Below, one piece after another: positions 1 to 5,928 of a DNA stretch of 26,299 nt. Location: positions 1-26,299 of the forward strand of contig CAYGRM010000042.1 of NCBI GenBank assembly GCA_964352225.1, in the 5' to 3' direction. The position numbers and the translations under genes are program-made. The notes beneath the pieces were generated by a model. The model worked only from the letters and a program-made list of their open reading frames with translations, was not told where the DNA came from and made no database searches. Numbering within the stretch: position 1 is the stretch's first letter; every line of letters begins with the position of its first letter. This DNA is from CAJQQY01 sp964352225. GTDB taxonomy: Bacteria; Bacteroidota; Bacteroidia; Chitinophagales; Saprospiraceae.

Positions 1-6
1 GTGTTT

Positions 7-31
7 ATCCGCTCCAATCCGCCTAATCCGC
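7..31. repeat. Three short ATCCGC-type repeats at window edge
   Basis: The hexamer ATCCGC occurs three times, at 7-12, 17-22 and 26-31, with spacings of 10 and 9 bases, in the otherwise AT-rich leader of the first gene. It is the right-hand edge of something that begins outside the window. I see no coding sense in it. It may be the end of an intergenic repeat, but one short stretch cannot prove that. Confidence 0.3.
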
Positions 32-82
32 GTTCCCATCAAACATTTTTTTTATCTTGCAATTACAAAACATTAACGACAT

Positions 83-1831
83 ATGAAAAACCTCCTTTTC
101 CTTATTTCCGTTGCAACTTTAGTTTACCTCACAAGTTGCCAACAAGACATTCCTGAAAATAAAAACGACGACTTATCAAAAGAACTCCACGCTATTTTTG
201 ATGAAGAATGGAAATTCCGCAGCAAAGATGATGATGCCGAGCTCCTCCCCGATGTAACGTCCGAAAGAGAGCAAAAAGATGCTGAATTTTGGAAAGGCAT
301 TTTGGAAAAACTAGCCAAGATTGACCGAACCAAACTCACCAAAGAAGATCGGATCAACTACGATATTTTCAAATATCAATTGGAAGACAAAGTCGCTCGA
401 ATTGGTTTCGAAGACTACTTGATGCCGCTGAATGCAGAAGGTGGATTTTACACCAATTTATCTTACATGGTTCGAGGAATGTCATTTGAAACTGCCGATG
501 ATTATGAGAAATATTTGAAAAAATTAAAAGCTGTTCCGCAGTTTTTTGATGACAATATTGCGCTCATGCGGCTAGGGATAGAAAAGGGAATTACTCAACC
601 AAAAGTGATTGTCAAAAACTACAAAGCGTTGATCAAATCATATCTTGTTGATACTCCTTCGGAGAGTAGTTTTTATGCTCCTTTTTCTAAAATGAACAGT
701 AGCGTTCCAGAGGAATTACAAACTGATTTACAAAATCGAGCAAAAGAAATCATCCTTACTCACGTGCTTCCTGCTTATCAAAAATTCGATAAATTCATGG
801 AGGAAGAATATGTGCCAAAATCTCGTAATTCATTGATTGCTAGTGACTTACCAAAAGGAAAAGAGTATTACGAGCAACGAGTACAGTTTTTCACCACCTT
901 GCCAATGACCTCTGATGAAATATTTGAATTGGGAGAAAAAGAGGTAGCAAGAATTCGAGCAGACATGGAACAAGTCATCCAAGCGGTAAAATTCGAAGGT
1001 AGCTTTGCTGACTTCCTCGCCTTCCTTCGAACTGATCCACAGTTCTACGCAAAAACACCAAAAGATCTGCTTAAAGAAGCTTCTTATTTAGCCAAAAAAA
1101 TGGATGGAAAACTACCTCAATTTTTTAATACGTTGCCTCGGAATTCCTACGGGGTCGAACCTGTTCCAGCAGCAATTGCGCCTAATTATACTGGTGGTCG
1201 CTACTCCGGTGGTTCACTTAAAAACCACAAAGCTGGGAATTATTGGGTGAATACTTACAAGCTAGAAAGTCGCCCTTTGTATGTTTTACCAGCCTTGACT
1301 TTGCACGAAGCGGTGCCTGGACATCACTTGCAAATTTCGTTAGCGCAAGAGTTGGAAGGTTTCCCTGAATTTCGAAAAAACACTTACTTATCATGCTACG
1401 GAGAAGGTTGGGGATTGTACTCTGAATATCTTGGAATAGAAGCGGGTATGTACGAAACGCCTTATGAAAATTTTGGTCGCATGACTTACGAAATGTGGCG
1501 AGCTTGTCGGTTGGTTGTGGACGTAGGAATTCATGCAAAAGGTTGGACGCGAGATCAAGCGGTGGAATTTTTAGGCTCCAATACTGCACTTTCTTTGCAT
1601 GAAGTGAATACGGAAATTGATCGATATATCGGTTGGCCCGGACAAGCACTTTCTTATAAAATGGGGGAATTAAAAATTCGGGAGTTGCGAAAAAAAGCGG
1701 AGGCGGACTTGGGTGATAAATTTAATTTACGAGATTTTCATGATGTGGTTTTGTTGAATGGGGCGGTGCCGTTGTTTGTTTTGGAGGAGTTGGTGAATGA
1801 TTGGATTGGGAGTGTGAAATCAGAATCGTAA
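83..1831 (+). CDS. DUF885 family metallopeptidase-like lipoprotein
   Basis: This is a 582-residue envelope protein of the DUF885 family. Residues 1-19 form a lipoprotein signal peptide with lipobox LTSC (Cys19), so the mature protein should be lipid-anchored outside the inner membrane. The family signature HEAVPGHH lies at residues 408-415 and is followed by GEGWGLYSE at 440-448. HExxx-GHH plus a downstream Glu (Glu441 or Glu448) is the layout expected for a zinc-binding gluzincin-type peptidase, so hydrolysis of peptides is likely but the substrate is unknown. The length is usual for the family and no key residue is missing. The ATG at 83 is the only start that gives the full signal peptide, and there is no Shine-Dalgarno sequence, as is normal in Bacteroidota. 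The gene is followed by a double-hairpin element and looks monocistronic. Family assignment is firm; enzymatic activity is inferred. Confidence 0.93.
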   Translation: MKNLLFLISVATLVYLTSCQQDIPENKNDDLSKELHAIFDEEWKFRSKDDDAELLPDVTSEREQKDAEFWKGILEKLAKIDRTKLTKEDRINYDIFKYQLEDKVARIGFEDYLMPLNAEGGFYTNLSYMVRGMSFETADDYEKYLKKLKAVPQFFDDNIALMRLGIEKGITQPKVIVKNYKALIKSYLVDTPSESSFYAPFSKMNSSVPEELQTDLQNRAKEIILTHVLPAYQKFDKFMEEEYVPKSRNSLIASDLPKGKEYYEQRVQFFTTLPMTSDEIFELGEKEVARIRADMEQVIQAVKFEGSFADFLAFLRTDPQFYAKTPKDLLKEASYLAKKMDGKLPQFFNTLPRNSYGVEPVPAAIAPNYTGGRYSGGSLKNHKAGNYWVNTYKLESRPLYVLPALTLHEAVPGHHLQISLAQELEGFPEFRKNTYLSCYGEGWGLYSEYLGIEAGMYETPYENFGRMTYEMWRACRLVVDVGIHAKGWTRDQAVEFLGSNTALSLHEVNTEIDRYIGWPGQALSYKMGELKIRELRKKAEADLGDKFNLRDFHDVVLLNGAVPLFVLEELVNDWIGSVKSES

Positions 1832-1836
1832 CGAGC

Positions 1837-1939
1837 GACTGACTTCGAGTCAGCCTCTCGATTTTCTAAATTTTATAGTAAAAAAATCAGAGGCTAGCTC
1901 AAAGCTAGTCTTTGGTAAATATCTTAGTTTTTTACTATA
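1837..1939. repeat. Double-hairpin inverted repeat (REPIN-like or terminator)
   Basis: Two arms, 1837-1858 and 1889-1910, are inverted copies of each other (17 of 22 bases identical). Each arm is also a hairpin by itself: a six-base stem CTGACT/AGTCAG around TCG at 1844-1846, and CTAGCT/AGCTAG around CAA in the second arm. The differences between the arms fall in pairs that keep both small stems intact. The homology extends inwards through GATTTT. A second inverted pair, TATAGTAAAAAA at 1874-1885 and its complement at 1928-1939, interlocks with the first. It may act as the terminator of the DUF885 gene, or may be a dispersed palindromic element. Confidence 0.6.
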
Positions 1940-1948
1940 ATTTAATCT

Positions 1949-2203
1949 ATGTTTTCTTTAGCATTTTTTATTTTACTGTTGGGCTCCTTTGTTGCAGTAA
2001 TTATATTAGTTCGCCAGATCATTGGCAATCAAAAACATCTGACTGACGATATTATTCGAAGGTTTTTGATTAATCAGTTGAGTGAAAGAGAACATGATCG
2101 AACCACAGCGCACCTTGGTATCTGTGAGGCATGTCAAGAACGATTACATAATTTTGGAAAAAAGCGGCCGCTGGAAGACCACTTGATTGATCCGAAGGAA
2201 TAA
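1949..2203 (+). CDS. Small membrane-anchored zf-HC2-like zinc-finger protein
   Basis: This is an 84-residue protein. Residues 3-23 form one hydrophobic membrane segment. The rest is a short soluble domain reading RFLINQLSEREHDRTTAHL and then GICEAC, that is His55-x3-Cys59-x2-Cys62. This resembles the HxxxCxxC zinc-binding core of zf-HC2 domains found at the N terminus of anti-sigma factors, with the usual 'L-x-x-x-E-R' helix just before it. Here the order is reversed: the membrane segment comes first and there is no sensor domain. No sigma factor gene is adjacent. The following 43-residue protein and the symporter appear to have their own promoter. The function is unknown; a protein-interaction or anti-sigma-like role is only an inference from the motif. 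The ATG at 1949 is chosen because it gives the complete membrane segment. Confidence 0.75.
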   Translation: MFSLAFFILLLGSFVAVIILVRQIIGNQKHLTDDIIRRFLINQLSEREHDRTTAHLGICEACQERLHNFGKKRPLEDHLIDPKE

Positions 2204-2229
2204 ATTTTATTCACTCCCCTCCTTTTTCC

Positions 2230-2237
2230 TATATTTG
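2230..2237 (+). promoter_or_regulatory. Bacteroidota -7 box upstream of miniprotein and symporter
   Basis: TATATTTG matches the Bacteroidota -7 consensus TAnnTTTG exactly. It lies 32 bases before the miniprotein ATG at 2269 and just after the zinc-finger gene. I see no convincing -33 TTG element at the right distance, so this is a candidate only. Confidence 0.4.
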
Positions 2238-2268
2238 TCTTTCCAAAAAATGTTCTAAAAACATCTAC

Positions 2269-2400
2269 ATGAAAAATCAACATCAAGAAGAACCACCTCC
2301 ACCGATTTTCAAAACGTGGAATCAGATGTACGCCTTCGTACTCATTTTGCATTTTGTGCTCATTTCTGTTTTTTATTTGCTTACAAAATATTATTCTTAA
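2269..2400 (+). CDS. 43-residue single-pass membrane miniprotein
   Basis: A 44-codon reading frame starts with ATG at 2269 and ends with TAA at 2398-2400. The predicted protein has a charged, proline-rich N terminus (EEPPPP at residues 7-12), then a FKTWNQMYAF segment, and then a hydrophobic helix of about 20 residues before a short KYYS tail. It ends 20 bases before the symporter ATG, so the two are almost certainly co-transcribed. From general knowledge, tiny one-helix proteins of this kind, with a Trp/Tyr-rich membrane entry, occur directly upstream of sodium:solute symporters in Bacteroidota. A role as an accessory subunit of the transporter is an inference from that position. It is too short for most gene callers. 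Confidence 0.7.
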   Translation: MKNQHQEEPPPPIFKTWNQMYAFVLILHFVLISVFYLLTKYYS

Positions 2401-2420
2401 TTACTTTTTAAATTTTCAAT

Positions 2421-4208
2421 ATGCACACGATTGATTGGGCTGTATTGGCATTTACTTTATTGTTCATTGTCTGCTATGGGCTTTGGAAAACCCGAATGGT
2501 CAAAACAACCGAAAGTTATTTGCTTGGTGACCGTGAATTAAAATGGTGGACCATCGGACTTTCCATCATGGCAACGCAGGCAAGTGCGATTACTTTTTTA
2601 TCGACTCCAGGGCAAGCATTTGATGACGGGATGCGATTTGCGCAATTCTATTTTGGTTTGCCGATTGCAATGGTGATTTTGGCAGTTTTCGTTTTACCTA
2701 TTTTTTATCGACTCAAAGTCTACACAGCCTATGAATATTTAGAGCAAAGATTTGATGTGAGGATGCGGCAGTTTACTGGGTTCTTATTCTTACTTGGAAG
2801 AGGTCTGGCTGCGGGGATTACGATATATGCGCCTGCGATTATTTTGTCATTAGTCTTAGGTTGGAGTTTGAATGGAACGATTGGAGTTATGGGTGTTTTA
2901 GTCATTTTTTATACCATGTCAGGTGGAACAACTGCGGTAAGTCAAACGCAAAAACAACAGATGATTATTATCATGGGTGGTTTGATTGCAGCATTCGTCA
3001 TTTTGATTACCAAGTTACCGGCTGATATTTCTTTTTCAGATACCATAGGTGTGGCAGGAAAAATGGGTAAATTGAATATCGTTGATTTTGAATTTGATTT
3101 GGAAAATAAATATAACATGTGGTCGGCTCTTTTTGGGGGAACATTTTTGTTTCTTTCCTATTTTGGAACAGACCAATCACAAGTGGCTAGATATCTTTCA
3201 GGAAAAACTTTGACAGAAAGTCGATTGGGACTTTTGTTTAATGGTATTTTTAAAGTGCCGATGCAATTCTTTGTTTTGTTTGTGGGAATTATGGTTTTTA
3301 TGTTTTATCAATTCATCAAGCCACCTGTACATTTTAATCCATCCAACTTAGCCAAAATTGAAGCCGATGCAGCTTCGCAAGCAGGACTCCGAGATTTACA
3401 AACCAAGTATGATCAGGTTTTTGAACAAAAACAAACAGAGATTCGAACCATGGTTTCTGCCTTTAATTCGGAAGACCAATCGGTCATTAATCAATCTCAA
3501 ATTGCACTTAAAGATTTAAATGATCAAGATATCAAAATCAGAAAAGATGTTGATCAGTTACTATCTAATTACAGCGAAAGAACTGGTGAAAAAATCGATG
3601 TGGAAGATAATGATTATGTTTTTATGTCTTTTGTTACCCAACACTTACCGGTTGGATTAGTGGGACTTTTGCTAGCTGTAATTTTCTCAGCTGCGATGTC
3701 TTCGATTGCCTCGGAGCTGAATGCTTTGGCAAGTTGTACCACCGTAGATTTTTATAAAAGGTCTTGGAATAAAAATAAATCTGATGCACATTATTTAAAA
3801 TCTGCTAAATTTTTCACCTTGGTTTGGGGAGGAATTGCCTTGGCATTTGCCTCCGTTGCATCTCTTTTTGAAAACTTAATCGAATTTGTAAATATCGTAG
3901 GATCCTTATTCTACGGAACTATTTTAGGCGTATTTGTAGTTGCTTTCTTTTTTGAAAAAGTAAAATCCAAAGCTGTTTTCGTAGGCGCACTAGTTGGGGA
4001 ATTTGTGGTATTAACCACTTTTGCCTTAGATTATTATGAGGTGATTAACCTTGCTTACTTATGGTTAAACATGATTGGATGTTTGGTGGTAGTTATTGTA
4101 AGTATGCTGTTACAGCCTTTATTTGGAGATGACGAACCAAAGGAAGAAAAGGGGAATCCAATTGATTTGGATGAGAATTTATTGGACGATATTGCGATGA
4201 ATAGCTAA
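2421..4208 (+). CDS. Sodium:solute symporter (SSF family)
   Basis: This is a 595-residue polytopic inner-membrane protein with about a dozen hydrophobic helices, the first at residues 5-24. The family is recognised by the N-terminal IDWAVLAFTLLF...TESYLLGDREL segment, by MATQASAITFLSTPGQAFDDGM at about 50-70, and by the conserved SAAMSSIASELNALAS motif near residue 427, followed by the TTVDFYKR signature that belongs to the Na+-binding part of the fold. SSF carriers take up sugars, amino acids, vitamins or similar solutes with sodium; the substrate cannot be read here. An unusual feature is a hydrophilic, charged, probably helical insertion at about residues 304-400, rich in Gln, Asp, Lys and Ser, between two membrane helices. 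It forms a unit with the preceding 43-residue membrane protein, and a hairpin follows its stop codon. Confidence 0.92.
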   Translation: MHTIDWAVLAFTLLFIVCYGLWKTRMVKTTESYLLGDRELKWWTIGLSIMATQASAITFLSTPGQAFDDGMRFAQFYFGLPIAMVILAVFVLPIFYRLKVYTAYEYLEQRFDVRMRQFTGFLFLLGRGLAAGITIYAPAIILSLVLGWSLNGTIGVMGVLVIFYTMSGGTTAVSQTQKQQMIIIMGGLIAAFVILITKLPADISFSDTIGVAGKMGKLNIVDFEFDLENKYNMWSALFGGTFLFLSYFGTDQSQVARYLSGKTLTESRLGLLFNGIFKVPMQFFVLFVGIMVFMFYQFIKPPVHFNPSNLAKIEADAASQAGLRDLQTKYDQVFEQKQTEIRTMVSAFNSEDQSVINQSQIALKDLNDQDIKIRKDVDQLLSNYSERTGEKIDVEDNDYVFMSFVTQHLPVGLVGLLLAVIFSAAMSSIASELNALASCTTVDFYKRSWNKNKSDAHYLKSAKFFTLVWGGIALAFASVASLFENLIEFVNIVGSLFYGTILGVFVVAFFFEKVKSKAVFVGALVGEFVVLTTFALDYYEVINLAYLWLNMIGCLVVVIVSMLLQPLFGDDEPKEEKGNPIDLDENLLDDIAMNS

Positions 4209-4211
4209 TGA

Positions 4212-4262
4212 TTAACGGTGAACTGTTAACCATTTCATAAATAGTTAACAGTTCACCATTAA
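4212..4262. terminator. Bidirectional terminator between convergent genes
   Basis: A 19-base stem (4212-4230 with 4244-4262, one mismatch) around a 13-base loop sits between the stop codons of the symporter (+) and the DUF2911 gene (-). The arms read TTAACGGTGAACTGTTAAC and its near complement. The T-tracts are weak, but the position and the stem strength support a shared terminator. Confidence 0.65.
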
Positions 4263-4264
4263 AT

Positions 4265-5107
4265 CTAAAAGTCTTTTAAGATTTGTTCATTTGCTTTTGC
4301 GTAACCAGCATTTCCAGCAGCTTTAGCAGCCGCAGAAGATTTTGCAATAGTAGATTGTGCTTCACCTTTCATTCCAAGTTTAGCTTCGATTTGAGCTTGC
4401 AATCTTAACTGCCAATATTTTTCTCCTTTCTGATTAGCTATTTTTACCCACTCATGAGCTTTCTTCATATCTTTACCATTATCATAGTAAAATTTAGCAG
4501 CAGAGTAATATTCAGCTCTAGTTGTACCTTCCATGGCAGATTCAATTTGCTCCATCACTTTATCTTCGAAAGAAACCTCTAATTTGAAAGGAACATACCA
4601 GTTACCCCATTTCAATGAAATAGTTGCTCCATCATCTTTAATATCTGCAATATCAATGGCAAAAGATTCTACGAAGTTAGAACGCTTGTAACCTTTTACT
4701 TTGAATCTAATTAATTCATCTGCTTCGTTATATTTCCCCACATTTCCACCTAAGTCCAAATCTTTGTATAACATGATTGTCCAATCAACTGGATCAGGAA
4801 TACTATATAAGGCATATGTTCCTGCAGGTACGGCATTACCTTCTATTTTTACATCATCACTAAAAGTGATTTTAGTTGCTTGATTAGCCCCTGTTCTCCA
4901 AATACTTCCAAATGCTTCCACATCTACAAAAAGTACCCGTCCTTTTACACTTGGTCGACTGTAATCTAAATTAACAGTAGTCAAACCAACTACTTGCTCC
5001 ACTTTACAGCCTGGACTTGCAGCTGGTGTGTTAATCTGAGCTATGGCGCTGTTGGTGACCATCATTACAGCAGCAATCATAAATAAACTGGTCAATAATT
5101 TTTTCAT
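4265..5107 (-). CDS. Secreted DUF2911 protein
   Basis: This is a 280-residue protein with a signal peptide (residues 1-23, cleavage after AIA). The DUF2911 domain begins with ASPGCKVEQVVGLTTVNLDYSRPSVKGR-type sequence at about residues 30-57, includes FGSIWRTGANQATKITFSDDV and AGTYALYSIP, and ends near residue 180 with a predicted beta-sandwich. The C-terminal 100 residues (AEYYSAAKFYYDNGKDMKKAHEWVKIA...) look like two or three TPR-type helical hairpins, common in this family. The biochemical function of DUF2911 is not known; these proteins are abundant in Bacteroidota and usually periplasmic. The gene stands alone on the minus strand, with a -7 box about 50 bases before its ATG. Family assignment is firm; the role is open. 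Confidence 0.92.
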   Translation of the reverse strand: MKKLLTSLFMIAAVMMVTNSAIAQINTPAASPGCKVEQVVGLTTVNLDYSRPSVKGRVLFVDVEAFGSIWRTGANQATKITFSDDVKIEGNAVPAGTYALYSIPDPVDWTIMLYKDLDLGGNVGKYNEADELIRFKVKGYKRSNFVESFAIDIADIKDDGATISLKWGNWYVPFKLEVSFEDKVMEQIESAMEGTTRAEYYSAAKFYYDNGKDMKKAHEWVKIANQKGEKYWQLRLQAQIEAKLGMKGEAQSTIAKSSAAAKAAGNAGYAKANEQILKDF

Positions 5108-5157
5108 CGTAAGATTTATTTTTTTAGGAAATAATTAATTAATTACTTGTTTCATCG

Positions 5158-5165
5158 CAAAATTA
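5158..5165 (-). promoter_or_regulatory. Bacteroidota -7 box of the DUF2911 gene
   Basis: Read on the minus strand, this is TAATTTTG, an exact TAnnTTTG match, giving a leader of about 45 bases before the DUF2911 ATG. A TTTG lies upstream, but only 14 bases away, shorter than the usual spacing. Confidence 0.45.
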
Positions 5166-5423
5166 AGGTTTCTTTCCCACAAATTTAACAGCTAGTTTCT
5201 TTTAATAACCAATTTGTCTTTGAAAATAATTCTGTATATTTAATTCAATGTTCAAAGAGATATTGAAACAGTTCTTTTTATTTATATCAAGAAAATAACT
5301 TATCGTATCTCAAATTGACATCATTATTCTTTTCATATGATAAAATTATTACTTTCAAAAAGGTAGTATTATGAAAAATACCCTCTTTATGGTATTTTTA
5401 AAAATAGCTGCCAAAAGTTATTA

Positions 5424-5451
5424 TTGTTCTATAAATTTTAGTTTATTTTTG
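5424..5451 (+). promoter_or_regulatory. Full Bacteroidota-type promoter for candidate RNA
   Basis: A TTG at 5424-5426 is followed, after 17 bases, by TATTTTTG at 5444-5451. This fits the TTG-N17-20-TAnnTTTG layout of the Bacteroidota housekeeping sigma factor. Transcription would start at about 5458. No protein gene follows on this strand before the terminator at 5686. Confidence 0.5.
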
Positions 5452-5457
5452 TTTTAC

Positions 5458-5719
5458 AACTAAACTAATAACAAACTATAACTCCTGTCTTCATAAGAAA
5501 TTTGCAATACGCAAATGAGAGAGTGTTCCAAAAAGTTGTTTTACGCATAGTATTTAAGACGACGATTTACAAAACAAAATATTCTAGGGGCTAATTATTA
5601 TCACATCAATTGATGTAAACCATCGTTTATCTGTGGAAAATGAATATGGTTTAAACTTCTTATAATAATCGGTTTTTGGAATAGGGGCTGCACCATTAAA
5701 GAATGGGCAGCCTTTTTTT
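5458..5719 (+). ncRNA. Candidate small non-coding RNA (about 260 nt)
   Basis: The segment has a promoter in front (5424-5451) and an intrinsic terminator at its end (5686-5719) but contains no credible reading frame; the longest candidate from an ATG is 11 codons at 5515. It has internal structure. ATTTGC/GCAAAT forms a local stem around AATAC (about 5500-5516). TTCCAAAAA at 5526-5534 is perfectly complementary to 5673-5681, closing a rod of about 156 bases. Inside it ACGATTTAC (5562-5570) can pair with 5615-5626 across a three-base bulge. A long rod with internal loops followed by a terminator recalls 6S-type RNA, but I cannot confirm that family from sequence alone. It could also be an untranslated leader or a gene remnant. 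Confidence 0.42.
5686..5719 (+). terminator. Strong intrinsic terminator of the candidate RNA
   Basis: GGCTGCACCATT (5686-5697) pairs with AATGGGCAGCC (5702-5712) apart from a one-base bulge, around a tetraloop AAAG, and is followed by seven T at 5713-5719. It is oriented for the plus strand, where no protein gene precedes it. Confidence 0.85.
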
Positions 5720-5757
5720 ATTTATTTTTTAACTTTTACTTGACTATATTAAATCAG

Positions 5758-5846
5758 GATTTGAGAAGTTTGANNNNNNNNNNCGAACTAGTTTGGAAGA
5801 CCACTTCTCAAATCATAATTCCTTGTTCTTAAGTCGATATTCAAAA
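5758..5846. repeat. Palindromic repeat, copy A (interrupted by gap)
   Basis: GATTTGAGAAGT at 5758-5769 and its exact complement at 5803-5814 frame a 33-position loop that includes ten N. The right side, 5803-5846, matches 13153-13196 in inverted orientation at 42 of 44 bases. The outer part of the left arm (the ACAAGGATTTAT portion seen in copy B) is missing here, so this copy is truncated or disturbed by the assembly join. Confidence 0.75.
5774..5783. other. Assembly gap (10 N)
   Basis: Ten N lie within the loop of palindromic repeat copy A. The true length is unknown. Comparison with the loop of copy B, where GAACTA is shared, suggests that few bases are missing, unless the join itself is wrong. 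Confidence 0.95.
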
Positions 5847-5851
5847 TCAAA

Positions 5852-5883
5852 AAGCTCTTTTTGCTAAAATGCAAAAAGAGCTT
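5852..5883 (-). terminator. Terminator of the TolC-like gene
   Basis: A perfect 13-base stem (AAGCTCTTTTTGC, 5852-5864, with 5871-5883) surrounds a six-base loop. On the minus strand it is followed by a T-tract (AGCTTTTTG), 46 bases after the TolC-like stop. A T-run at 5887-5894 means it could also work on the plus strand. Confidence 0.85.
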
Positions 5884-5928
5884 CCCTTTTTTTTATTAAA
5901 TCGTGGAACAAAAAGCCCCTGACTCCTC

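Larger units (their letters stand above)
5108..5928. other. Gene-free region with RNA and repeat signals
   Basis: These 821 bases hold no convincing protein gene. From left to right I see the DUF2911 promoter, a perfect nine-base stem (AAAAATACC at 5374-5382 with GGTATTTTT at 5391-5399), a plus-strand promoter, a candidate small RNA with terminator, a palindromic repeat with an N gap, and the terminator of the TolC-like gene. A 30-codon frame at 5371-5463 (MKNTLFMVFLKIA...) overlaps the nine-base hairpin and the promoter, and I do not call it a gene. Confidence 0.7.

Noticed and set aside
1218..1649. 143-codon minus-strand frame inside the DUF885 gene
   Set aside because: It is a shadow over the HEAVPGHH-containing catalytic region.
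5371..5463. 30-codon frame MKNTLFMVFLKIA... in the DUF2911-TolC gap
   Set aside because: It overlaps a perfect nine-base hairpin and the -33/-7 elements of the candidate RNA, has biased AT-rich composition and no leader-cleavage site, so it is more likely chance.
5458..5719. tmRNA for the structured transcript
   Set aside because: It lacks the tRNA-like ends, a CCA terminus and any tag frame ending in Ala-Ala; the 11-codon frame inside has no tag-like end.
5758..5846. CRISPR array fragments or tRNA genes
   Set aside because: Only palindromic repeats are present; there is no series of equal repeats with unique spacers and no cloverleaf sequence was seen anywhere in the window.
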